A stretch of DNA of 64,000 bases from Anaerolineae bacterium. Its GTDB lineage: Bacteria > Chloroflexota > Anaerolineae > Aggregatilineales > Aggregatilineaceae. Shown piece by piece: positions 51,001 to 58,589 of the stretch (its first letter is position 1; each line of letters starts with the position of its first letter). The stretch spans positions 1-64,000 of the forward strand of contig JAFGNU010000093.1 in assembly GCA_016926875.1 (NCBI GenBank), in the 5' to 3' direction. The notes beneath the pieces were generated by a model. The model searched no databases, was not told where the DNA came from, and worked only from the letters and a program-made list of their open reading frames with translations. Both the position numbers and the translations under genes were made by a program.

Positions 51001-51422
51001 TCCGGGCGCGCGGCCTGATCGACCGCATGGATCGCGCGGGCGACGGTGTGATCGTGGTCGATTACAAGACCGGTTCCACGCGGCACCCGGTCGAGGATAT
51101 GGCCGAGGGACGCGACTTCCAGATGATGCTGTACCTCCTGGCGGCGCAAACCCTGCTGCAACAGCGCAATATCCCGCTGCGCGTGATCGGCGGGCTGTTC
51201 TGGCACGTCCAGAACCGGCACACCAGCGGCGACGTGCTGGCCGGTGACGAGGCGGTCGAGATGGCGCGCGCATGGCTGCACGCTCACATCCAGGCGGCGC
51301 GGGCGGGGCGCTTCCCGGTCCAGCCGCGCAAGCTGGAACGCGGCGGCCAGTGCGTGAGCTACTGCGAATTTGGGCCGCTGTGCCGTGTCTCGCGGGCGAA
51401 TGTGCACAAGCGGGAAGATTAG
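48039..51422 (+). CDS. addB: ATP-dependent helicase/nuclease subunit B (AddB-like)
   Basis: 1127 residues from ATG 48039 (AAGGAG upstream); the longer frame to 47967 is rejected. Walker A GPVGCGKT (23-30) opens a UvrD-like motor. The C-terminal nuclease has PD-(D/E)XK residues: VRARGLIDRMDRAGDG then VIVVDYKTG, and QMMLYLLA for motif QxxxY. Four cysteines frame it, one in EYGVCPYRFF and three in QCVSYCEFGPLC, the Fe-S cluster layout of AddB. With AddA, 400 bp downstream on the same strand, it should process double-strand break ends for recombination. Confidence 0.92.
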   Translation: MFTDSVDAFEMPDLPPEADLITGPVGCGKTAAAIDAILDTRLFAAFSTIWVLLATDRQIHAFRERLLARSPDGVQFGVEFFNFYTLYGRLLDMAGDPQRQVSDAARYNILRAITTTLQARGELELFGEIAHLSGFIGLAAGLINELKQGLVLPEDFEQVAAARGPKDRDLARIYSGYQRFLQDRHLVDRHGAGWLAVEHLQTGGALGQAIKDNVELLVVDGFDQFNRVHVQLLTALARQVKRTVLTLTRAPGDQGRRFRRFEQTRERLLDADCDLWRERWLDGPGGSEMDRPPALDHLSRAIFHSQPDRLPNGGALALIEAPDVVREVEAVLRRVKALLLDGIAPESVIIIARRLDRYGGALYETARAFGLPLVVRAGGRLEENPAVALVLLLIDLVALDFPRRELLDVLRSPYVDPPDLSPEQIAQLERISLDRQVVRGRAIWLDAVTGAGRVQQDEDGEALRALAETDAVTLVEALAGFFDRITPPLTGTIYDLTGWIEALIGPDPEAEAHDQAEAQTDDTAAGEADEFFREHLDVLANVRASGDAVRVARDVSALAAFKQVLLSLRAAHDLLVERGDLALIRWADFRAELELALDRAAITPPGGQGRLGRVLATDALEARGLPHDHVFILGLSESVFPEQQADDPLYQEDERQQLEAAGIDVQTADERVDDMSLFYQAVGLARRSLTLSRFTVDDRGTPNPPSPFWGAVRAVVDVPDDQITRLPVGAAPALDHAATPGEAAVAVAAAFSGERGDQDIAAAAGVYNALLDHPTWGARWRGALHGRAVEAGREDITRPFDAYGGILTDPALIAAAAAQLGPERIWSASQFTEYGVCPYRFFARRLLRLDELKEPEEGLDALQRGSLNHAVLEDTYRRIAGEGLSITPENQTRALAILQEVAAEVFEHAPEQFGFRPSPVWEHERADLLRRLGWLVALDFSDETPFASGKKPLAQYIADAERQPYAQEARFGFGGQAPVMIDGPAGPVRARGLIDRMDRAGDGVIVVDYKTGSTRHPVEDMAEGRDFQMMLYLLAAQTLLQQRNIPLRVIGGLFWHVQNRHTSGDVLAGDEAVEMARAWLHAHIQAARAGRFPVQPRKLERGGQCVSYCEFGPLCRVSRANVHKRED

Positions 51423-51442
51423 AAGGTAGCAGACGGTTCTTG

Positions 51443-51492
51443 GTAGGGGCGACCCGGTGGGTCGCCCAGGGCAGAGCAAGCTCGGCCCCTAC
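51443..51492. repeat. GTAGGGGC modular palindrome between addB and the small membrane gene
   Basis: GTAGGGGC, hairpin GCGACCCGGTGGGTCGC, joint CCAGGGC, then AGAGCAAGCTCGG and CCCCTAC. The second unit is the reverse orientation of the AGCTTGCTC type seen elsewhere. Confidence 0.85.
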
Positions 51493-51560
51493 TGGCGAAA
51501 CGGGTCGGGGGATGAGAGGTGAGACTGGTTGAGTCATCTGCCTGGATGGAGTGACACAGT

Positions 51561-51806
51561 ATGAACATCAAAGGCATCGGCGTATTGCAGATCATCGGTC
51601 TGCCGTTTGTGCTGATCGGCGTGCTCCGTCTGCGTGAAGGCGAAACGCTGAACGGGGCTACCTGGCTGCTGGTGGGCATTTCCATGCTGACCTACCGGCA
51701 CCCGGTTGCTACAGATGGCAGCATCAAGTGGCACGCGCGCAGCATCATCGGCTATGCGGCGATGGTGGGCGCGGTAGCGCTGATGATCGTCTCAATTGCG
51801 ACATAG
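51561..51806 (+). CDS. Small membrane protein between addB and addA
   Basis: 81 residues, ATG 51561. Hydrophobic segments at about 7-23 (VLQIIGLPFVLIGVLRL), 32-44 and 61-79 (IIGYAAMVGAVALMIVSI), linked by a short basic/polar loop (YRHPVATDGSIKWHAR). No known motif and no link to DNA repair is visible. The stop is 11 bp before the addA ATG, so it is likely in the same transcript. A membrane protein in this place is not part of known AddAB systems. Confidence 0.7.
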   Translation: MNIKGIGVLQIIGLPFVLIGVLRLREGETLNGATWLLVGISMLTYRHPVATDGSIKWHARSIIGYAAMVGAVALMIVSIAT

Positions 51807-51817
51807 GCGGGCGTAGG

Positions 51818-54800
51818 ATGAACGAAGCGGTGCAGTTCACAGCGGAGCAGCGTGAAGCGGTCTTCACACATGACCGCGACCTGATCGTGACGGCGGGCGC
51901 GGGCAGCGGCAAAACGCGCGTGCTGGTCGAGCGTTTTATGGCGCTGCTGGATACCAACCCGGACTGGTCGCTGCCATCGATTGTGGCGATCACATTCACC
52001 GAAAAGGCCGCGCGCGAGATGCGGGACCGCGTGCGGGGCGCGATTGAAGCGCGCATCCGGGCGGCAGCCGGGGCCGGGGACGCGGCGGCGCTGGACCGCT
52101 GGCTCGATCACCAGGCAGCGCTCAACCGGGCGCGGATCGGCACCATTCATTCGCTGTGCGCGTTTGTGCTGCGCGCCAATCCCGCCCAGGCGGAGATCGA
52201 TCCGGGCTTTGAGGTGCTGGACGAGAACGAGGCGCGGATGCTGCGCGACGACGCGGTCCAGGAAGCGCTGGCGCGGCTGGCAAACAGCGGTCACCCGGCG
52301 GGCGCGCTGCTGGTGCGCTACGGCGTGGAGACCGTGCGCGCCGTGCTGCGCCCGTATGCCTGGCACAGCGCAGCGAGTGAAGTGATCGAAGCGCTGGACG
52401 TGTCGCCGGGCGATCTGCTGGATCGCTGGCGGCGCGAGTGGGCGGCGCTGGTGCAGGACCTCTTGGACGAAGCACGCGCAGATGCTGACCTGCGGGCGGC
52501 GCTCGAATGGATACAACCGGGCGACCTGCCGCCGGGCGATAAGCTGTCGGCCATGTGGCAACTGGTCCACGCGCAGGTGGGCGCGCTGCTGGGCGATGAC
52601 CCGGCGCCCTTTGCGGACGCGCTGGCGGCGCTGGCGGGCGGGATCAAGCTGAATGTCGGCAAAAAAGCGAACTGGGGCGAGGACGGGCTGGCGGCGTCCA
52701 AGGACACGCTGAGGTTTATCCGCGAACGGGCGGACGAGCTGGCGAAGCGGCTGCTGCCCTGGCCGGATACGTTGGACGCAGAAGCCGCCGGTTGGCTGCT
52801 GCTGTGGCGGGATGCCATCCAACTGGCGGCGGGAGTGTACGCCGATCTCAAGCGGGATCGCGCCGTGCTGGACTTTGACGATCTCGAATCGCGGGCGCGT
52901 GACCTGCTGCGCGCCTATCCCGATGTGGCGGCCCGGCACGCGGCGGCCTTCCGGCATGTGCTGGTCGATGAATTCCAGGACACCAACGCCGCGCAGCGCG
53001 ACATCATCTATGCCCTGTCCGGCGTGGGGCAGGGCGACAGCGGGCGGCTGTTTGTGGTGGGCGATCCCAAGCAGAGCATTTACGCCTTCCGGGGCGCGGA
53101 CGTGAGTGTTTTCGGGGATGTGCGCGCGGACCTCGTCCGGCGCGGCGGTGCGGAACTGCCGCTCTCGACCTCGTTTCGGGCGCATGACCGGCTGGTGGGG
53201 GCCTTTAACGACCTGTTCGGGCGGATTTTAGAAGCGGGGAGCGGTCCGGCGGGGCGCTACGAGGTGGCGCTTGGCCAGCCGATGGAAGCCTTCCGTCCCT
53301 CCGACCCGGCGCGTTTCCCGGTGCAGGCCCAACCGGTCACGGTCTTCGCCTTCCCCCGCCCGGATAAGGACGCCTACCCGGATTTTTACGCGGACGATTT
53401 CCGACGTTGGGAAGCCTGGACGCTGGCTCATCACATGCATAACATGGTGCGGCGCGGGGTGCCGGTCTGGGACCGTGACCTGCCGCATGACGATCTACCG
53501 GGCGGGGCGGTGGTGCCGGACTGGGCCGGGGAGGCCGGGCGGGGCGCGTATCGCCCAGTGCAGTACGGCGACATGGCGCTGCTGTTCCAGTCGATGAGTT
53601 CCGTATCGATCTATGAAGACGTGTTCAAGGCGGCGGGCCTGCCGTATGTGACGGTGGCGGGCCGGGGCTATTTTGACCGGCAGGAAGTGCGCGACCTGCT
53701 TTGCCTGTTGAGCGCGCTGCACAACCCGGCGGACGACCTGGCGCTGGCGGCGGCGCTGCGTTCGCCCCTGTTTGGCCTGAGCGATAACGCGCTGTTTGCG
53801 CTGCGGCTGGCGTTGGACGAGGAGGGCGATCCGCGCCCGCTGTGGGACACGCTGTTTGATGCGCAGGCGGCCCCATTCTTCCCGGCGGACGAAACCGGCA
53901 GGCGGGCTTTTGCGTGCGAGACGCTGCTCGACCTGCGGGCGCTGGCCGGGCGGGCGACGATTGCCGATACGCTGGCGCGCGCGCTGGACCTGACCGGCTA
54001 CGCGGCGGTGCTGACCGGGCTGCCGGACGGCGCGCGGCGGCGCGGCAACGTGGATAAGCTGCTGGCGCTGGCACGCGAATCGGGGCGGGTGTCATTAGGC
54101 GCGTTCAACGCCTATGCGCGCGAACTATCGGCGCGCGAGGTGCGCGAAGGCGAAGCGGCGGTCGAGGTCGAGGGCGCGGTCACGCTGATGACGGTGCACA
54201 GCAGCAAGGGCCTGGAGTTCCCGGTTGTGATCCTGCCGGATGCTTCGTGGCAGCGCGGGACGCGGCGCGGCGTGTTTGAACTGGACCCGGAAGCGGGCGC
54301 GGCCTGCAGGCTGCCCACCGACGATCCCGACGCCGACGAACCGCAGCCGTTCGCCTGGGCCTGGGCGGGTGCGCTGGCAGAGCGGCGGGATCAGGCCGAG
54401 CGGCGGCGCCTGCTGTACGTGGGCGCCACGCGGGCCAGCGAGTACCTGGTGGTCAGCGGCAAACTGGACCGGCTGGGCCAGCGTACCTGGCTGCAAGCCT
54501 GGCTGGATGCGCTGGGCGTGACGGACGAAGACCTGACGCCGTCCAACCAGCCGCGCGCGCTGCCGTTTGCCTGGGGCGAGTGCGTGCTGCACGTGCCGGG
54601 CACGCCCCCGCCGCCGGATGACCTGCTGCCACGTGCGCCGGACGCGGCGCTGGCCTGGGATGACCCGGCGGTGCGGGCGATGCAGCCGGTCCCGGATGTG
54701 GAACCGGTCCTGCCGCCGCTGCTGGCCGAGGTGCCGGTTGACCGGCTGGCCCCGGCGCGCGCGCTGACGGCTACGCACATCGCCAAGCTGGGCCGTGCGC

Positions 54801-55468
54801 CCTACTTCCAGCAGCCGGAGCAGGGCTACCGTGTTTTCCGGCACTCGGTGCTGCATGATACGCCCGACCCGCTGCGACCGCTGCCGGGACGGCACGCCGA
54901 TGACCGGGCGCTGCGGCGCGCCGTCGGAGAGATGGTGCACCGGGCGCTGCAAGCCTGGCTGCTGCCGGGCGACACCGATCCGGCGCTGTTGGCCGACCGG
55001 CTGCGGGCCTATGCCTGGGAAGCCGACCTGTTTGATGAGGACCAGATCGCGCTGGCCGTGACGCAGGCCATCGACCTGCTGCGGCGCTTTGAGGCCAGCG
55101 ATCTGCCCCGCGAGCTGAACCGGGCGCGGCAGGTCTACCGTGAACTGCCGTTTGTGTTCCGGCTGAACGGGCGCGAAATTCACGGCGTGATCGACGTGCT
55201 GTATTTCGACCGGCGCGGCCAGTGGCACGTGCTGGACTACAAAACGGCGCCCGTATCGGCGGGCGGGGCGTATCACAACGCCAAACGGTATTATTTGCAG
55301 GTCGGCGTGTACGCGGCGGCGGTCGAGGCACGGGTCGGCCAGACGCCGGACGCGCACCTGTATTACATCCATCCCGGCAGGCTGGTTTATGTCAAACCGG
55401 ACTGCTGGCAGCCTGCGCTGGCGCAGTTGGACGACGAACTGCGGCGCGGCATGGATGGAGGAGAATGA
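51818..55468 (+). CDS. addA: ATP-dependent helicase/nuclease subunit A (AddA-like)
   Basis: 1216 residues from ATG 51818; the longer frame to 51728 overlaps the small membrane gene and lacks homology. UvrD-type helicase motifs: QREAVFTHDRDLIVTAGAGSGKT (Walker A AGAGSGKT, 26-33), LVDEFQDTNAAQRDI (motif II), VGDPKQSIYAFRGADV (motif III), TVHSSKGLEFPVVILPD (motif V) and RRLLYVGATRAS (motif VI). The C-terminal PD-(D/E)XK nuclease shows HGVIDVLYFD, then VLDYKTAP and LQVGVYAAAVE. It works with AddB as a dual-nuclease end-resection complex. Confidence 0.95.
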   Translation: MNEAVQFTAEQREAVFTHDRDLIVTAGAGSGKTRVLVERFMALLDTNPDWSLPSIVAITFTEKAAREMRDRVRGAIEARIRAAAGAGDAAALDRWLDHQAALNRARIGTIHSLCAFVLRANPAQAEIDPGFEVLDENEARMLRDDAVQEALARLANSGHPAGALLVRYGVETVRAVLRPYAWHSAASEVIEALDVSPGDLLDRWRREWAALVQDLLDEARADADLRAALEWIQPGDLPPGDKLSAMWQLVHAQVGALLGDDPAPFADALAALAGGIKLNVGKKANWGEDGLAASKDTLRFIRERADELAKRLLPWPDTLDAEAAGWLLLWRDAIQLAAGVYADLKRDRAVLDFDDLESRARDLLRAYPDVAARHAAAFRHVLVDEFQDTNAAQRDIIYALSGVGQGDSGRLFVVGDPKQSIYAFRGADVSVFGDVRADLVRRGGAELPLSTSFRAHDRLVGAFNDLFGRILEAGSGPAGRYEVALGQPMEAFRPSDPARFPVQAQPVTVFAFPRPDKDAYPDFYADDFRRWEAWTLAHHMHNMVRRGVPVWDRDLPHDDLPGGAVVPDWAGEAGRGAYRPVQYGDMALLFQSMSSVSIYEDVFKAAGLPYVTVAGRGYFDRQEVRDLLCLLSALHNPADDLALAAALRSPLFGLSDNALFALRLALDEEGDPRPLWDTLFDAQAAPFFPADETGRRAFACETLLDLRALAGRATIADTLARALDLTGYAAVLTGLPDGARRRGNVDKLLALARESGRVSLGAFNAYARELSAREVREGEAAVEVEGAVTLMTVHSSKGLEFPVVILPDASWQRGTRRGVFELDPEAGAACRLPTDDPDADEPQPFAWAWAGALAERRDQAERRRLLYVGATRASEYLVVSGKLDRLGQRTWLQAWLDALGVTDEDLTPSNQPRALPFAWGECVLHVPGTPPPPDDLLPRAPDAALAWDDPAVRAMQPVPDVEPVLPPLLAEVPVDRLAPARALTATHIAKLGRAPYFQQPEQGYRVFRHSVLHDTPDPLRPLPGRHADDRALRRAVGEMVHRALQAWLLPGDTDPALLADRLRAYAWEADLFDEDQIALAVTQAIDLLRRFEASDLPRELNRARQVYRELPFVFRLNGREIHGVIDVLYFDRRGQWHVLDYKTAPVSAGGAYHNAKRYYLQVGVYAAAVEARVGQTPDAHLYYIHPGRLVYVKPDCWQPALAQLDDELRRGMDGGE

Positions 55469-55482
55469 TCGAGCGCCGGTGA
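55465..55482 (+). other. Five-codon minigene overlapping the addA stop
   Basis: ATG 55465 overlaps the addA TGA (ATGA), has GGAGGAGA directly upstream, and encodes only MIERR before TGA. The next gene's own ribosome site (AAGGAG) begins 2 bp after. It could pass ribosomes from addA to the next gene, or be chance. Confidence 0.3.
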
Positions 55483-55493
55483 AAGGAGCGGTC

Positions 55494-56480
55494 ATGCGTA
55501 TCACGCAGCGGGCAGCGGCGATCCTGCCGGAGTGGGCGCGGCCCGGTCACCCGGTGCTGCACGCAATCTTGCAGCACGGGCGCAGCCGCCGATCCCGGAT
55601 CGAACGCCTGCTGATGGGCGTCGGCGGGGCAGCCGTGATGATCGGGCTGGTGTGGATCAGTTATGAGCAGCAGCGGCGCGGCGTGCCGTTGGCGTTGGAA
55701 GCGGATCACGGCTCGGTGCTGTTCGAGACGCTGTACTTCCCGCTGGTGATCGTGCAGTTCCTGGCGGCGGCGGTCGCGCTGCTCTCAACGGATGCCATTC
55801 TGGCGCGCGATGGATCGGATCGCGCCTGGGAAACCGTCAAGGTGAGCGGCGACGGCGGGCGGCTGGTCGTGTGGGCGCGCTGGGCGGCGGTCTTTTACCG
55901 GCTGCGCTGGCTGCTGCTGGTGATTTTGCTGGCGCGCTTTTTCCTGGTCGGGCGTGTGATCGCACACCTGGCCGGGTATGAGGGCTACGAACTGCACCCG
56001 TACCTGGACGGTATTGAGCCGGGCGTTTCGGTGACGGCGGCAGTGGCGCTGCTGGGCGCGCTGCTGATCGCGGCGCTGATCCAGCCGGTGGTAATGGTGG
56101 GATTCAGTGCGGCGCTGGGGCTGTACTTCACGGCGGAGTTTCGCAGCAAGCAGGCAGCTTCGCTGCTGCGGCTGGCTGTGGTGCTGGTCGAACTGGGCGC
56201 GTTTGGGCTGGTGCTGCTGGGCGCCGACGTGTCGCGCCGGTTGAATTATGGCGGGGCTGCCGCTATCGTATCACGCGGCGATATGCTGTTTACGTCGCTG
56301 GCCTGTGACCATAGCCTGGAAGTGCTGGATTTGCCGGTATTCTCGGCGCGCTGGGCGCGGTCGGATGGCAGCATCCTGCTGGGCCTGGATGTGCTGCTGG
56401 CGGTCATGTTGATCGCGGCGCTGACGTGGGGACTGCTGCGCTACACGGGCTGGCTGGTATCGCGCCCGGCGGAACGTTGA
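55494..56480 (+). CDS. Membrane protein of a tandem triplet, member 1
   Basis: 328 residues from ATG 55494 with AAGGAG upstream; the longer frame to 55389 lies inside addA. It starts with an amphipathic part holding ILPEWARPGHPVLHAIL, a motif shared by all three members. About seven hydrophobic segments follow. Between segments 2 and 3 is a conserved cytoplasmic patch, RAWETVKVSGDGGRLVVWARWAAVFYRLRW, similar in position to the E-x-G-T-x-E-x-L coupling region of ABC-2 permeases. No ATPase gene is near. It is followed 20 bp later by member 2. Function unknown. Confidence 0.75.
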   Translation: MRITQRAAAILPEWARPGHPVLHAILQHGRSRRSRIERLLMGVGGAAVMIGLVWISYEQQRRGVPLALEADHGSVLFETLYFPLVIVQFLAAAVALLSTDAILARDGSDRAWETVKVSGDGGRLVVWARWAAVFYRLRWLLLVILLARFFLVGRVIAHLAGYEGYELHPYLDGIEPGVSVTAAVALLGALLIAALIQPVVMVGFSAALGLYFTAEFRSKQAASLLRLAVVLVELGAFGLVLLGADVSRRLNYGGAAAIVSRGDMLFTSLACDHSLEVLDLPVFSARWARSDGSILLGLDVLLAVMLIAALTWGLLRYTGWLVSRPAER

Positions 56481-56500
56481 ACGTGGGGAGATAGATCAGA

Positions 56501-57538
56501 GTGGAACACATCCTGCATATACGACGGCGGCTGTTTGGCCTGCTGCCAGAGTGGGCGCGGCCCGATCACCCGGTGCTGCACTATATGCTGACCTATATGC
56601 AGCGGCACTGGAGCGGGCTGGTATGCTGTTTCAGCCGGTCGATGGATGGACTGAGCGTGATCGTGGTCCTGTGGTTCGGCCAGTGGCTGTACCGGACCGG
56701 CGATCTCGGTGTCCTGTTTGGCCAGGGCGAGACACCGCTGTATATGGCGCTGTATATCCCGCTGGTGCTGCTGCAACTGGTGGCGGTGATCTCGGTCATG
56801 AACACGGTCATGCTGATCAATCTGGCCCATCCCAGCACACCCCGTGCCGAGCAGCAGCAGTCCTGGGAGATGATCAAGCTCACCAGCCATGGTCCGGGCC
56901 TGGTGGTGCGGGCGCGGTGGGCAGCGGCGCTGTATAAAATAGGCTGGATGCTGGTTTTGTTCGTGCTGGCGCGGCTGGTGTTTGTCGGGCAGATGGCGGT
57001 CGATCTGATCGGCTACGCGGATGGCCGTTTGTTTGTGGATGCCAATCTGGATGGCATGGTGCCGGGCATCCCGCCGGGCGCGGCACTGCTGCTGGTGGGG
57101 TTATTCATGGTGGCGGCGGTGATACAACCACTGGCGGCGGTGGGCCTGTACGCGGCGTTTGGCCTGCTGCTGTCAACGATTCTGCGCCGCCGGTCACTTG
57201 CATCGATCATCCAGATGTTTGTCCTGCTGGCGGCTGCGGTTGCGTTTTGCGTGGTGATGGTGTTGGGCTGGACAGCGTTGGAAAGCAGCCCACATGCCAC
57301 GCTGTACTCGCCCTTTTCGCCGGAGACGCGCTGGTGGTTCGTGTTGTTCATGGCTGTGGGTGGCGATCTCAGCCTGCGCCTGCTGAACCTGGAGACAGCA
57401 TCGCAGATGTGGGTTGATGTGGACTACGGTATTGTGCTGGGACCGGTCATTCTGGGCGTGGTGCTGATCGAGGTGCTGATCACAATGGGGATGCTGCGCT
57501 GGGTGGTGTGGCAAATGCTGCGCCCTGCACGGAGGTAG
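56501..57538 (+). CDS. Membrane protein of a tandem triplet, member 2
   Basis: 345 residues, starting at GTG 56501 (GGGGAG about 11 bp upstream). Same plan as member 1: LLPEWARPDHPVLHYML near the N-terminus, LYIPLVLLQLVAVISVM for the second membrane segment, then QQSWEMIKLTSHGPGLVVRARWAAALYKIGW as the conserved patch, and five further hydrophobic segments. The outer loop LIGYADGRLFVDANLDGMVPG matches member 1 (LAGYEGYELHPYLDGIEPG). Clearly a paralogue, not a pseudogene. Confidence 0.75.
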   Translation: MEHILHIRRRLFGLLPEWARPDHPVLHYMLTYMQRHWSGLVCCFSRSMDGLSVIVVLWFGQWLYRTGDLGVLFGQGETPLYMALYIPLVLLQLVAVISVMNTVMLINLAHPSTPRAEQQQSWEMIKLTSHGPGLVVRARWAAALYKIGWMLVLFVLARLVFVGQMAVDLIGYADGRLFVDANLDGMVPGIPPGAALLLVGLFMVAAVIQPLAAVGLYAAFGLLLSTILRRRSLASIIQMFVLLAAAVAFCVVMVLGWTALESSPHATLYSPFSPETRWWFVLFMAVGGDLSLRLLNLETASQMWVDVDYGIVLGPVILGVVLIEVLITMGMLRWVVWQMLRPARR

Positions 57539-57542
57539 GTAG

Positions 57543-58583
57543 ATGCCGGGCGCGCGGGGAAAGGTTGGCAGGGTGATCAAAGCGTTTGCGGGCCGGTGTT
57601 ATGCGGCGCTGCTGCCGGGTTGGGCGCGGCCCGATCACCCGGCGCTGCGTTATACGATCCAACGCGACAGCCGCCAGCGCAGCCGGACTGCTAGCTGGCT
57701 GGTGCGGGCGATCAGTGTAGGCGTGTTGGCCGCGCTGCTGGTAGTCAGCTTTCAGGCGGCAAACGGCGGCGCGCCGATTGCCGTACCGGATGAAGAAGGG
57801 ACGGCGCTGTTCCGCGTGCTGTATTTCCCACTGCTGACCCTCCAGTTATTCGCCATGATGGCGGCGATGGTGATGACGTCGCACACCGTGTCAATGGAGC
57901 GCGCGCGCGGCACATGGGAGCCGGTCAAGATCACGAGTCACGGGGCCGAGGTGACGATCCGGGCGCGGTGGGCGGCGGTCTTTTACCGGATGCGCTGGCT
58001 GCTGCTGGTTATGATGCTGCCGCGCGTGGTATTGATCGGGCAGATGGTGGCAGACCTGGCCGATTACCAGGGGCATCACCTGGACCTGTACATCACCGGC
58101 ATATCCCCGGAGGTATCGGCGGGCGAGGCATCGCTGCTGCTGGCAGCCTTGATGACGGCGGCGCTGCTGCTGCCGCTGGTGATCGTTGGGCTGAATGCGG
58201 CGGCTGGCCTGTTGATCTCGACCCTGTTTTGTGGGCCGCGCACGATCCAGGCGGTGCGGCTGATGATCCTGCTGCTCGAAGTCGGGCTGTCGCTGGCGGC
58301 GCTGGGTGCCGGGCGGCTGACGCTGGATCGCAGCCACCTGTGGGGATCGTCAGGCCAACTGGGGCTGGACGGTGACTGGTACTGCTTGTTGTACATGGGC
58401 ACCCTGGGCGATCTTTGCCTGCGTTTTTTGGACCTGCGCACGTATTTTCAAGTATGGGTAGACATCAAAAACGGTGTACTGCTTGGCGCGGCCATCCTGG
58501 CAGTAATGGCGCTGCTGGCCCTGCTGACTCACGGTATGCTGGCGCTGACCGTGCGGCTGGCGGGGCGCCCGTCCAGGGAGTAG
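57543..58583 (+). CDS. Membrane protein of a tandem triplet, member 3
   Basis: 346 residues, ATG 57543 with GGAGG 6-7 bp upstream, 4 bp after member 2. Shared motifs: LLPGWARPDHPALRYTI, ALFRVLYFPLLTLQLFAMMAAMV, then MERARGTWEPVKITSHGAEV followed by TIRARWAAVFYRMRW. In this member the patch reads ERARGTWEPVK, the closest of the three to the ABC-2 permease signature (E-x-E-x-G-T-x-E). The outer loop LADYQGHHLDLYITGISPEVS again matches. Its stop is followed after 6 bp by the next gene. Confidence 0.75.
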   Translation: MPGARGKVGRVIKAFAGRCYAALLPGWARPDHPALRYTIQRDSRQRSRTASWLVRAISVGVLAALLVVSFQAANGGAPIAVPDEEGTALFRVLYFPLLTLQLFAMMAAMVMTSHTVSMERARGTWEPVKITSHGAEVTIRARWAAVFYRMRWLLLVMMLPRVVLIGQMVADLADYQGHHLDLYITGISPEVSAGEASLLLAALMTAALLLPLVIVGLNAAAGLLISTLFCGPRTIQAVRLMILLLEVGLSLAALGAGRLTLDRSHLWGSSGQLGLDGDWYCLLYMGTLGDLCLRFLDLRTYFQVWVDIKNGVLLGAAILAVMALLALLTHGMLALTVRLAGRPSRE

Positions 58584-58589
58584 GGGGAC

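Noticed and set aside
2963-51492. CRISPR array
   Set aside because: The repeats are dispersed singly between genes over tens of kilobases, with no spacers and no cas genes.
48039-55468. The helicase/nuclease pair as a defence system
   Set aside because: Motifs and order match AddB and AddA, a housekeeping recombination complex; no defence partner genes are next to them.
54125-55504. 459-codon minus-strand frame opposite addA
   Set aside because: Shadow of the addA nuclease region; no domain seen.
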